DNA from: Diphasiastrum complanatum
Taxonomy: Eukaryota > Streptophyta > Lycopodiopsida > Lycopodiales > Lycopodiaceae
DNA length: 64,000 nt
Direction: 5' to 3'
Assembly: GCA_029204225.1 (NCBI GenBank)
Contig: CM055108.1
Coordinates: 14,718,722 to 14,782,721 of the forward strand
Under the pieces are notes generated by a model. It worked only from the letters and a program-made list of their open reading frames with translations. It had not been told where the DNA came from and did no database searches. The position numbers and the translations under genes are program-made. The stretch's first letter is position 1. Each line of letters begins with the position of its first letter. Below are positions 45,891 to 58,600 of this stretch, in pieces.

Positions 45891-48017
45891 AACAAAGGTT
45901 CGAGAAACTTTTGTACCTTTTGTTGAAAGGGTTGGATGGAATGCCATGTGGAGGTGGATGTAGCTACATTGTTTAGTGTGAAAGGGGGCTTCATAGACGT
46001 GCAGGCCACATAGAAGGAAACAGAAGCATAAGAAAAAAAAAAAAAGCAGCAAAGAAGGGAGGAGTCGAGAGGGCGAGGGTGAAAGAACAGAGAAGAAGAT
46101 GCTGAAAAGCTCGTCGCGATCCATGGATGGGCGAAGAGGAGGAAGCTCCAACTGCAGCTACGCGTGAGTACAAAACCAGGCAAAGCTCGTGTTTCAAGCT
46201 AATTTTTCTTGATCAGTAGATGAGGAAAGAGCTAGAGTTCTTTGTTTCTTGCTTTGCTGCTGCTTCATGTATCACTGAGCCGGCTTTCTACATCGCGGCA
46301 CTGCTAAGATGAATATGTTTCGCATTGCAGAGTTTCAAATTGGCCGGGAAACAAACACTGATGCTCAGTTTTTTGAATGGGTGCTTACAGATGACATTTC
46401 TTGTAGGTTGTGTTGTTTGCGGTGCTTTTCAATCGGGAATCGAGTGCTTTGTACAGGAAGGGTGCTTGCGGATCAAATCTATTCCTGGGAAATTTTCTTT
46501 TGCAGTGTTACGATCAATAATCAAGGCCTCCCTAATTACTCATTGTGACGAGCTAGAAGTAGTGGTTGATCACATGTTTTCTGGAGACCTGAACAACGAT
46601 ATTGTCTTTTGAATTCAGGCTGTTTCCTTCAAGGTGAACAGAAGTTCTCTCATCCATTGCCTTCTCTATGTTCTCCAGCTCTCCGTTGTGGTGGTCCATT
46701 TCTCAATCGCGTTTGGAAATTCTCACTAACCATGTCTATCTAGACTGGAATTGGCTTCTAAGAAAGTAGTTTGTTGAATTTGTGAGCTGGCGTTAGATAT
46801 ATGGTACCTTCTTGAATTTATGCATGGGAGATTGCAGAAGGCCTGGGTCGAATATGAGAGCCTGCCACGTGCCTTAAAAGACGAATTCATCGTCTTTTTT
46901 CTGAAGCTTTTCATTGCCCTTCTCTTATCAGTAGCCTTTCGGAAATGGTGCTGCATATTTACGTCTAGGGTTAGGTTTGTTGCAGGATCCTCAATGCAGG
47001 ACGTTGTAAATTTCTGATCTTCAGGTTGGGAGTGCAGGTGGTAGTGTTCTAGAGACTAGTTGCAATCAGAAATTTTCGAGCCATAGTTGTACCACAAAAG
47101 CTGAGATTGAGGTAGAGTGGGCTCTTTGGGGTACGTATTGTGGATGTCATAAAGGAAGCATTGGATTCTAGAAGTGTCATCCATGTTTTGACGCATATAT
47201 TCTGCTTCCAACTGCTAGTCTTTTCATTAACCCAGACTTCCAAGTCTTGATTGAAGTAACATACATATTCCAAATATAAGAGTCAACTTAGAATGGTTCA
47301 TAAAGTTTAGATAAGAAACTTGATTTGCATTTTTGTGGTGGGATATAGAGTACAATAATTGCTGTACTTGGTGCTGCAGTTTATTATGCTTTTTTTTTGA
47401 CAATTTTAGGTTTCTGTTGTATTAGAGGAAGGCACTTCAGTGCTGATTTGAAAGTTAGCGAGAAGGAGATAAAAAATCTGTACTTAGATGTTGAAACATG
47501 CAATTGTTAGTTGATTGTGTCAATGAATGAAATGAGTTGCAAGAATGAGGACATTTAATGGGAACTTCTAGTAGAGGATATAAGAACTTCAGCTTTCCTA
47601 ATAAATTCCTATTCATATCTTTGATTGAAAATTGATTGTTAGCCATTGTGGGGTTAAGCATCCATTATGGAGAAGGTTGTGCTTGTTACATGGGTTTGAA
47701 AAGCTGATTATCTCATGGGTTGTAAACCTTCACGTTAGAGGAGTTGTTTTTCTTGGATTTGAATGCATGCACAAAATGTGCAGCTATAGACTGTCTCATA
47801 TCTTATATATTGTAATATTTTTTCTTATTTAAAATTTCATGAATTGACCAAATGAAGTTTCTTCTTCCACAAATAAGTAGCCATCAACTTGGATGAACAT
47901 GCATTATGAGTAGCCCAAAAGGATACGAATAAGTAATTGAAAAAGAAAAAATATTTTTCAGCATTGTTGTTAAGGTGGGAAGTGTACATAGCGATTGTCT
48001 GACCTTTTGGGCTTGAA
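45891..48017 (+). other. Candidate promoter and 5' leader zone of WDR48
   Basis: This 2-kb zone lacks TE signatures and is less AT-rich than its surroundings near 46000-46170. A donor-like CGC|GTGAGTAC occurs at 46164, and the WDR48 start codon exon has a perfect acceptor 12 nt before the ATG, so a 5' untranslated exon must lie upstream. The link between the two sites is inference; transposons fill the space between. Short open frames at 46309-46612 have no known domain. Confidence 0.3.
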
Positions 48018-48670
48018 ATGTGGAAAATACCCATTGAGAACGATATGAGAGTTGATTCTTTGCAGCTAGTTGGAAGTTTGATTTATTTGACTCACATATG
48101 TTTAAATAGTTTATATTTTGTTTGTTTACTTAGTAGATTCATGGCATATCCTAGAGAGTCACATTTGAAATTTGCGAAAATGATCCTAAGATATGTTAGT
48201 GGTACAATCAGTTTCGATTTTTCAATAGCAAGATGTACCAATCTTAGTGGGATATTCTAATGCGGATTGGGCATATAACGTTGATGACAGAAGATCCAGT
48301 ATAGGCTATACATTCAACGTGGGTATTGCAACTATAGCTTGGAGCAAAAAGCAACAACTGCTTTATCTTCTATAGAGGCTGAGTATTGAGCAATCAATAG
48401 TGCTACATAACAAGCACTTTATTTGTGATGCTTACTTGTAGATCTTGGCAGGCACAGAGGGGTATTATTATCATTTAAAGTGACAATTTAAGTTGCATCC
48501 ATTTAGAGAGGAATCCAGTTTTACATGCTCAAACTAAGCATATAGAAGTACATCATCATTTAGAGATTACAGGAACAAGCCATTGATCTAGTGTGTTGTA
48601 AATATGACCATCGATTGGCTAATATGTTTAGTAAGTTTTTAGGCAAAACTAGTTTGAGAAATTTCTAACG
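48018..48670 (+). pseudogene. Copia RNase H fragment
   Basis: The + strand reads VGSLIYLTHICLNSLYFVCL, RESHLKFAKMILRYVSGTIS, then GYSNADWAYNVDDRRSSIGY and ATIAWSKKQQ, the end of RT and RNase H of a copia element, with frameshifts and stops. No LTR is recognised after it. Confidence 0.8.
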
Positions 48671-49525
48671 TTATTGGGTGCTTTGTGAATTATCATGGAA
48701 ATGCAAGTTTAGAGTTCTCTTTCTCCTCTGTGTGTTGTGGTGGCTATGGCAACTCGGTGGCAGTCATTTCATGTTGATTGCATTTTGACACCTAGTTGAC
48801 AAGTGCTCGATGGTCTCATGCTAAAAGAAGGGTTAGAGAATAGAACACCGAAATGTGTATAAAAGGAGAATCTCAAAGAGGTCAATCATCCAAGGTGAGA
48901 ATCTGCCATTGCATGAAGGAGCAAGATGCATTAGAGACCCTGGCCTCATCTTCTTTACATTCACTTCCAAACCATGGGTGTGACAAAAGGAATGAAGGGT
49001 ATCATTGTGCTGCTGCAAGCCTTCCCTGGTCAGGCAACATCCTAAACCACCATGTTGACCGATGACACCCTTATGCTCAGCAATGTAAAGTTTGAAGGAT
49101 GTGGGTTCACCCCATATGTGCTAGTAACTTGCTGAAATATGGCATTGGAGGAACAAAAACATCTAATAACCCACTCATAAGGTTCATGATAGCCAATATG
49201 ACGTCATGTGAGAAGTGTACGTTTGGTAACCTCTGGGTAAAAGCACGTGTCTAGGGACAAAGTCAAAAGCGCATCCAAAGTTTACAAAGCAACAATAAAC
49301 TTGCTTCTCTTAAAACTTGGACTCCTCAATGAGTGATTTAGAAGTTGAGAATGTGGTTTGAAGTGGAATGATGTGACCCAAAGCCGGCTTCTGAAATAGC
49401 ATGTGACGTTTGAAATTTTGCCTCTTTGCTTACTATTGTTTGGAGAATAGAACCATTGAGATTAGCCATAACTTGTCCGATCATGATGGTGTGATAGTTT
49501 GCCATCCTCATGGGACTTACATACA
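48671..49525. other. No gene seen
   Basis: Sequence between a copia fragment and a non-autonomous LTR element. No domain or repeat is recognised. Confidence 0.5.
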
Positions 49526-52127
49526 GTTAGAATTAGTAAGCTCAACTGTGATTATACTGCTAGTATAGTTTACAGTTGTTATGTACTGTTTCAATTTAGT
49601 AGGTAGGTTTTAGCTAGGAAGCCAGCCCGGGGGCTTGTCCCGGGCCGATAACGGGATTACACATGTATATAGCCTAAAATGCCACGTAGAGGCCAACAAG
49701 GAATTTCATGCATTTATTAGGCCTATGCCATGTGGCGTCCCCATGCTAAAGGGGACTCTTGCTTGTATATGAACACTTTCTTTGTAATAATGATTGCTTT
49801 TGCTTTGTGAGCTCTTTGCTTTGTGTGAGCTCCTCCATCACTCTGTTACTTGTGGATGTTGTTTATGGTTTCAACGGTTGGCAATCAGTCAGTGATTGCA
49901 TCTCTAATTTGTACTCTCCACTAGGTCAAAATTTCCGCATAGAATGTTAACTTGGTATCAGAGCCATCAGGCTGTGGAGGAACGTGCACGATCAAAGCTC
50001 TTGGAAGAGAAGTTCCATCAACGGTAGCATCGAAACCGAGCAATGGTAAGGATGCCGTACGGGGTATAGGATGGTCCGGGGTGATTGGTGATTAAAGCCC
50101 TTTGATTCAGTGCATACGGAATCGAGGGACGCTTGGAGCGGCATCTCAAGGTGAGAATCAACAATGGCATTGTCGGATTCGGTGGTTACGATTACTTCAC
50201 ATGCTTTTGCAAAGGGATAAATGTTATAATTGAGGAGAAATTTATACTAGCTTGTTATTGGCTGCAATGCAATGATGGTGGTCACAAGGTGAAGGATGTC
50301 AATGGTAAGGTCAGCTGGATAAGCCAAAGTGGAAAAGTGGTAATTCGGAAATGCAAATCTAGTAGCTTGACTACGGTTCATGAAGGGGCAAAGATGCAGA
50401 GAGGGTAGTCTCTATGATCTACTGGAGGCATATTGTTGCAGTGGCATGGACTTCATGGTGTGCATGAGATGTGGGCATGGTCTGCAATGCAGCAGGAGTC
50501 AATACTTTGATTGACATCGATGGAATGCTATCTACCATCAAGAGCATTGGTAAGCCATCTCTTTGGGGCTTTCGTGCATGAGTTGTATTTGCAAGTGTGT
50601 AGGCTTGGCATTGGATGCTTGAACTTGGATGGTTTGTGATCTTTTGGAGTGAGATCAGCGAAGCCTATTTGAAGTCATGTGAAGCCATTTTATCTCAGTA
50701 AGATCAGGGTTGATGAGACATAACTCTGAGGATCTATGAAAGCAAATTCATAGATCATGTTACAGGATGTAACAGGAAGCAGCAAGCAGGATACGTGTGG
50801 TACTATGGAGCTTAGTAATCCATGATTGGGAAGCCTTGATGGTGATTTGGATGCTAGGGTAAGGGAGCCCACTTGACTTATAGGTCAAAGCTTGTTAGCT
50901 TGTTTTTTTTGAATAGTCCAAGTTGATATGTGATCCATATTCTTTGTGGATGCTTGTCAAAGTGTGTAACCTACAGGAGAAAGCTCATGAGATGTAGGGA
51001 ATTCATCAGAGTCTTGGGAAGGCATGTATGCTTTGTGCATAAAGGACGAATGGTAGCTTGGCAAGGCAAGGCAAAGTGGAATGGATGGTTTTGGATGGGA
51101 CACTTGGACAGTGATGTATCTCTAGGAGGTACATGGTGCATCTGAGACATCTCAGGGCAGATGCGTGGAGCTATGGATGCATGGTTATTGTAGCAGTGGA
51201 TCTACCTATGGCAAAGGTGTATGGTACACAGGAGGATATCTTCTTCAGCAGGCAATGATCATCAATTGATATGTTTATCATTTGTGTTGGTTACATGAAT
51301 GTGATTGCTTGCATGTGACTTTGTCATGAGAGTCTTTTGTGACTAGAGGTAGATCTGAGTTGGAGTTTGATTGGTTATGCATTTGCTACTGAAAAGAAAA
51401 ACAAAGTACTCATTTGATGCTCAGTGACTTGTTGACATGTCTACTAGCTGATTTTCTGGTGAGGGTATAATCTTAGTGGTAGTAAGATTTCCTCAGGTTG
51501 AGCCATAGTCGCTCATTGTTGTCAGCGTTATGAGTATGTCTTGTAAGCGTCTGATAAGATGTCAGCCTAGTAAGATGGAGGATGACAATCTCATGGTGGC
51601 AGTGAGGTTTCCTCGGTGTGAGTCTTGTGTCTCACGTGGTCCGCTTGTGTTTCAAGTTGGATGGTGAACAAGTCAAATTAAGAGTGTGGTAGACTCTTGT
51701 TGAGAGCATGGTGTTTGGTGGATACTTTGTTTGGTGTACTTGAGTGTGAGTTGAGTACAGGTAGCAGGAAAAGTGCATATGATCTCTACATACACTCCAG
51801 AACATTGCTACACATTTTTTATTCTGATACTCTTATCACATTTGAGCTTAGATTTGATCTGATTTATTTATGTAAGCTTTAAATGTGATATTGTAAAGTG
51901 TACAGTTAGCTCGATACGTAAATCACACTTGAGCTTAAGAGAGGGAGTTAAAATTAGTAAGCTCAACTGTGATTATATTGTTAGTATAGTTTACAGTTGT
52001 TATGTACTGTTTTAGTTTGGTAGGTAGGCTTTAGCTAGGAAGCCAGCCCGGGGGCTTGTCCTGGGCCGATAACGGGATTACACATGTATATAGCCTAAAA
52101 TGCCACGTAGAGGCCAACAGGGAATGA
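49526..52127 (+). mobile_element. Non-autonomous LTR retrotransposon, 2.6 kb
   Basis: Left LTR 49526-49952 (about 427 bp) is followed by TGGTATCAGAGCCATCAG, a Met-type primer site at 49953. The right LTR copy (51947-52127) is truncated after 180 bp and is preceded by the purine tract TTAAGAGAGGGAG. The 2-kb interior has no gag or pol domain, so it must have relied on enzymes from another element. The LTRs differ at about 9 of 175 positions, all transitions. It lies in the probable 5' intron of WDR48, in the same orientation. Confidence 0.85.
50133..50408 (+). CDS. Short ORF in the non-autonomous LTR element
   Basis: 91 codons starting MERHLKVRINNGIVGFGGYD and including LACYWLQCNDGGHKVKDVNG. 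It is the longest frame in the element's interior and starts about 180 nt after the primer site, the place where gag normally begins. The copia gag N-terminus (F.G.NY..W) is not clearly present. It could be a gag relic or chance. Confidence 0.25.
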   Translation: MERHLKVRINNGIVGFGGYDYFTCFCKGINVIIEEKFILACYWLQCNDGGHKVKDVNGKVSWISQSGKVVIRKCKSSSLTTVHEGAKMQRG

Positions 52128-52638
52128 CAGGCAGCTGCAGTCCTAACCCTAACTTGTGGTTTTTCCGAAAATACGAATGTGGCTTTAAGCCTCAATATCA
52201 ATGGCTTTAATTTTAAACAAATTAGCTTGAGTTGCTCATTCTAGCATCTATTAGCTCAGTTTGATCTTATTCGGAAGATCATTGTTCCTACTAGTTATGG
52301 CTGCTCTGCAAGCTTTTATTGATATATTTGTATTTGTCTCTCTGAATGCGTGTTCTTTTGTTATTTGTTTTTAAAAATTGGCTGGGTGCAGAATAAAAAG
52401 CTAATCCCCTTAGTTATTCAACATCATGCGGTTGTATTAGGAGTGTTTCAGAAATTGTTTAGCTCTGTTATTCGGAACTTGAAAAGTAACCTAGACGATT
52501 CTCACTCGATGAAATTTACCTTGCAAGCGAATTTCAAACTTTTAGTGGGTTGCTTTCACAGGTACAATGTGTTCAGCAGCTTGTTGTGAGAACCTCTAGA
52601 TTCTGAGAAATCATTATTAGTTGCAGGAAAGGTTCGGA
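52128..52638 (+). other. End of WDR48 5' intron and untranslated leader
   Basis: After the truncated LTR the sequence runs to the acceptor TTGCAG ending at 52626, and 12 nt of leader (GAAAGGTTCGGA) precede the ATG. No coding sequence is recognised. Confidence 0.6.
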
Positions 52639-55600
52639 ATGCATCGTGTAGCCAGTACTGGAAATGCTGCAAATGCATCCCGTCCTCGGAAAGAGCGTCG
52701 AATCACTCTTGTGTTTAGCGATTCATACGATTCTAAGGTGCTTAAAATGCAATATTGTTTGTTTCAATTTTGTTTTGATTAAGTTTGAAGATTTATAGAA
52801 TATTCTACATTTTGAGATGCTGTATTTAGTGAGTTTTCATGCATTGTGTAACTTTTTTCTTGATGCATGTTGAGATCAAACTTGTCTGAGCATTGCAGCA
52901 TTGTTCGGGCATCAACTGCGTGAAAGTATCGGGTGCTTCAGTTCACAAGAACAGCGCCCAAGGCGGTGATTATCTATTTACTGGTAGTAGAGATGGCACA
53001 CTTAAAAGATGGGAGGTGGGCAGTGATGCGGCCGTTTGTTGCGCTACCTTTGAGTCTCATGTTGACTGGGTATGTGTGTAGTACAAAATTGCTGAAGGAT
53101 GTGTGTGAGTATGCTGAGATATCTGCAAGGCATTAGCAATCACTTACACAACCTTGAAAGCCAAAGGATAAATGGAAGCATGTTATTCTTTGCCTAACAA
53201 GTGCATCTCTTTGAAATGAGTAAAATCTGTGCGCTTCTACTGGCTGTGAACAGGTAAACGATGTTGTCCAGACTGGTAGCGATATGATAGTCTCATGCTC
53301 TTCTGACACTACTTTGAAGGTAAAAAGTATGTTCTGATGACATTCTATTGGTTGATTCACAAAGCGCCTGCTTTTGCTTGTAAATTTCATCACTTAATGT
53401 TTTTTGGGTAGTGGGTTACATTAGGCATTGCCTTTTCTAGATGGCCAGCTTGTATATGTTTATATGCAGATCTTAGAGTTTCTTCACTGTCAAGCAGGCA
53501 TGGAAGGCATTCTCCAGCGGAGAATGTGTTAGAACGTTTCGACAACATTCGGATTATGTAACATCTCTAGCAGCCGCTAAGGATGTAAGTATCTCACAGA
53601 GTAGCATTTATAATGTTGGAATCTGAACAGAACTTAGTTTCTGTGAAAACTATCTAGTTTGAGATTTGAGTGTTACATGACAGTTTGAGGTTTCAGATTA
53701 CCTTGCTTTGGCAATTCTTGATATTTTGCTACATGCATTCAATGTGTTGTGTATGGAGGCTGTGCCTTTCTGAAGGTTTACTTCAATGAGCCACTTGGTG
53801 TGGAGGTGCCAACGTTGATTTTGTTCAACGTGAGCAAGAATTTTTTTGCTTTTGCTATCATCACTATGGTGATCCTGATAAGGAAAGCTTACAGTTTCAT
53901 CATCCAGTATTTGGTTCACTGGATGTTTGACTGGGATAACTTGTGTTACATGTTATAGGCTTGAGAGGTATGAAATTTATGTATTTCTGTCCTGTGGGTC
54001 AAAATCTTTTACTTCTTGGAAGCTTCCTGTATTATTTGATCTCAATGATGGAAGCTATCAAAGAAATCTGGAAAGATATGCAATGATTTTAACACACTGT
54101 CATACATTCGTTTTGGTGATCAATTTGTAGTTTTGAAAGTTTCTTAATTCTAAAACATGAAAATCTTATAAGTATATAGTACAGTTTAGTTGATGCCTTG
54201 GATGAACTAGTGCTTTCTAGTATGTAAATTCTTGTTCTGGAATATTTTTTTGAAATACTTTCTGTTGTGTACATTCAGAAAGAAACACGTTCTGTACATA
54301 CATAACCTGTTTATAAAATGAATAATGTTTTCTCAAAGCCCTAACATAAAGGAATAAGATTAGTATGCTCCGTATAGACCATGGGTAATTTTCCCACATT
54401 AAAAATACGATCCTGTAAAAAACGTGTAATCTCCCTTCTTTCGTATGCCTTGCCGAAAGACCTCATTTCATATGGCTTGGGATTTCTGGGTCTTTTTAAC
54501 TTCTTTCAACCAATGTTGCACGTTCCGTTCCGGAACGCGATTTGGAACACGTTCCGGAACACGATCCGGGAAATACAATTAGGGTTTCTTGGAACGCAAT
54601 TTTTTTTTTTGTGAATATGGGTATCAGATTAAAGGTGTTTTCAAGAGCAATCCACTTATCTAGTTTGCTTGGAGTTCCAAGAGGAGTGCATTCCAATTTT
54701 GGGCCATTAAGTGGTTTTTTAATCTGTTCGTCAAGTTGGGAACTTAATTGCGGATGAGTAGTAGGGACCATAGACGGATGGTCAAGCTCAGAGAGTCAAC
54801 TAGGTACGTGTCCAGAAACGCGTTCCGAAACGAGTTTCTGAAACACGTTTCTGGTTTGGGACATCTTTTCGCAAAAACGTTTTTAAATTTTTTTTTTTTT
54901 TCCGATTTTTGTGGACAATATGGATATCAAATTAAAGCATTAATTAAGGGCAGTACATTTATGTAGGTTGCCGAATGTTTCGGGTACAGTGTGGTCCAGT
55001 TTAGGTGCATCAATTCCCATAGGATTCTATCAATCCCTATTGATTTTTTAATATCTGTTTTTTTTTCCCAGAGATTCTGAATCCAGAAACGAGTTTCCGA
55101 GAAACGCGTTTCTAGAAACGTTTTTTTTTCCAGAAACACATTTCTGTGCAACTAGGGCTTAGAGCATATGTCAGTGAGACGCAGACTTACTGGGTGAAGT
55201 ATTTGCCAATAGTAGAGTATGCTTATATTGATAAAAAACATGTGTCCATAGGGATGAGCCCATTTGAGCTCAATAATGGATTCCAGCCGATAGTGGATGC
55301 ATACTAAATTGGTTTTAGCACGGTTGAAGTCTTTCAAGGCTTGAGCTAGAGCAGATACTCATGCATGTGAAAATCGTTTGTACAAGGAGTTCAAAAGAGG
55401 TGATATGGTCTTTTTGCTAGTGTCACCTAAATCTAAGGTGATGAGAACTGGCAAGTGTATATAGCTATCATCAAGGTATTGAGGACCATGGCAAACTATG
55501 AAGAAGGTCAGTGAGGTGGCTTATAAGTTACAACTACCCGAGGGATGCAAAGTGTATCCAATTTTTCATGTAAGTTGTTTGAAGAAAGCTTACATGGAGG

Positions 55601-58600
55601 TGATAGCTGTCTAGTGGGTGGCATCGTAGCCCTAAAAGAACAATATATGACAGATCATGGACTTGAGCGTGTCTTAGAGCAGAGCCAACATGACTGAGAA
55701 ATCGTTTGATCCTTGAGTTTTTGATAGCGTGGAAAGGATTACCATTGTCTGAAGCGCCATGGGAGAGTCAGGTCCAGCTACAGATGTCCTATATTGAGTT
55801 TGTCATTGAGGAGCAATGACATTCTTGAGGAGGGAAGGAGCGTTAGGATTTAGTCATCAATCTAACATGTCCCGACGAAAGCGGTAGCTCTAGAGGGCCA
55901 TAGGACTGACATTGATTGTCGATGACTCCTCATTAGAGACACCTGAGTTCAGTTGTGACCAGGCGTATCGTAGTCGCAACCAGATGCACTTTAGTGTTTC
56001 CACGAATTGTGGTTTGTTGCGAACGAACCACTATTCATCAAAGAATCGGTCATATCCGATTCGAGTTGGAAAGAATCGGATCCAGAAAAAAAAAATGGTT
56101 CTTTGATTCTGAACGATTCTTTGATTGTGACATTTACGATTCTTTGTTGTGGCTTGCCAATGTTATGATTTGTATTCAAATGTTTACCTAGTATATTGTG
56201 TGATGAACGTTTGGTGATGGATCATGAATAAATCATAAATTGCAATGTTAAGTGCAAGTTGGAGCATGCAATCTAGTTTGTGAAGTTTGAAATGTGTCAA
56301 TCCAACATTGTTATGTGCACTTGTGATTCTGTGAACGCTGAATTGTGATATGATTTCAGGCTTCAGCTTTCTACCAGCAATAATGAATTTTGAAATGTAT
56401 GTTTTCAATAGCAATCTAACATTTATAAGATTCTAGACATATTGTAGACACAATATAACAGATATTTTTTGAGCACTATATCTGAAAAATTGCAAAAATG
56501 AAATTTGCCAATTCTTTTGGAAGGGACCCGGCTTAGAACCACGATTCATGCCGATTCATCCGATTCTGAAAAGCTTGATTCTGAACCGGGTGGAAACACT
56601 ATTGTACTTGCACGGGATGTGCTGCGTGGCAAGTTTGGTAGAGTCGACTTACAACTGACCTAATTAACCCATAATTCGGCGGGCAGTGACTATGGTTAGC
56701 CGGCATGGGACTGGTGTGGTCTTATAGCCACATGTGTATGTTGAGCATGGGGTGGCACCACATTAGGAAATTGTATTCATGGTCAGCAGGGGTAGGCTTG
56801 GTAGGCTAAGTGGACTGGTCACCCACATGTTTGCCAAGTGCCCTAGAACAAGAATAGAAGACAGTGTGCTTAAAGGCTTGCCTAAGGATGGGAGGAGATT
56901 CATTCTACACATTGGCTAGTTTGGGGAGATGAACATAAAGTTACTGGCATGTAACAGTCTCCATTAGAGCTAGATTCTCATTGTCATGTATGTGCACATA
57001 CAACATTGGCTACTCTACCTCAAGATTTGGGCCTTGTTTATAGTCTTTCATCATGGTACAGACCTAGTACATTGCTTATGAGATTAACGGTGCCATATGC
57101 GACATTTTAGAATGTAGTAATGACTCACTAATTTGTTGGAAGTTTCTTGAGTGTGTAGAGTGGATCCAAAGGAAGCAACTACAGAATTTCCTTGAATCCA
57201 TAATGAACTAGCATCTCGAGGCCAGAGGAACTAGAGACTTGGTGTATTGATCAGATTCTGCGATGAAAATTAGGACTCGAACGAAAATATGACATTTTAG
57301 ATAACTTTTACCCATGTTGCTAGGACCTACTTTTTGGGTCTGACAGAAGTTAGTAGGCTTGTACTGATGTGTATCATACTATGTGATAGAACCAATGATC
57401 TGACAGGTTCAGAAGATATTTCTTTGATTCCTTTTCTGTTCTTTTTTAGTTGTTACTCCAGAGTCTTTTTTGATCTGTAGTTAGGATAATGAACGTTCAA
57501 TTGGTTGTCATATTTAAGGCTGGAGGAGTTTTTTTTGGAGAGAAACTAGACCTAGTAAAACTATCAAGTATACTAAACAGCTGGGCTTGCTTTGGAGCAA
57601 GAAAAAATAAAATAGTAAAATTCACCATCTGTGTGTTTATGCAGTGTACAGAATCCAAGTTTCTCAATTGATAGATTTGAAAGTTGTGGTTGCTATTGTA
57701 AGTATGGTTGTGGCCTATTCTTTCTGCTTTTTGAGTTATGTCCACTCCATTATCTGATGAAACAAAGTGCATGGCTGAGAATATATAAAGCTTGAAAGCA
57801 TCCGGAACTGACCTTTTGGTGACTTTCAGAGTGTGTGTTTGTATCCTCTTTGAAAACTTTCCAGTTATGTCCTGTTAAAGCTTTTAATTGAACGTTTTTT
57901 GTGTACATACAGAGCAACACTTTGGCATCTGGTGGCCTTGGGTGTGAGGTGTTTATATGGGATCTTGAAGCAGCTTTAGTTCCTGTATCTAGGGCTGCTA
58001 AAGATGGAATGGTGGAGGGCGGATCTGAGGGGAGCCATTCATCTGGGTCTCCTGGGGGTTTTGTACTTAGTGACCGGGCTACTGCTGTGAATAGCATTTC
58101 TTCTGGTACAGTAAGTATATCCCAAGGCTACAGCCCAGTACCTGCTAAGGGTCATAAAGAATCTGTCTATGCTTTGGCTATCAATGATGCTGGCACTGTC
58201 CTTGTCTCAGGCGGCACAGAGAAGGTGTGTATCAAGGTTAACCATGTTCAGGATTAATTCTGAGGTTTGACTTTTTGTTCTTTGTGACCTCCACTGGACA
58301 ATATACTTCATTCATTTATTATCTAACAAAAAAAGACTGCTAGGTCATACGAGTATGGGATCCTAGAAGTGGATCAAAGCAGATGAAGTTAAAGGGGCAC
58401 ACTGACAATGTTCGAACATTACTTATGGATTCCTCTGGCAGGTATTTGATGTACAGAATATGTGCCTTTATTATGCCAATCTAGGTTGGCGGAATTCATT
58501 ATAGCACAATTGTCAATGTCTCTAGTCATTTCAGATCTGACTAGGACATTAATAAATTCACAACATTATGAATTGTTAGAAAATTGCAGACCTTTAGAGA

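Noticed and set aside
45797-46197. Several overlapping minus-strand frames rich in Phe and Ser
   Set aside because: They read through poly-A and purine-rich leader sequence in all three frames and have no domain; composition explains them.
52136-52155. CCTAACCCTAAC resembling a telomeric repeat
   Set aside because: Only about two units, inside intron sequence; too short to be an interstitial telomere array.
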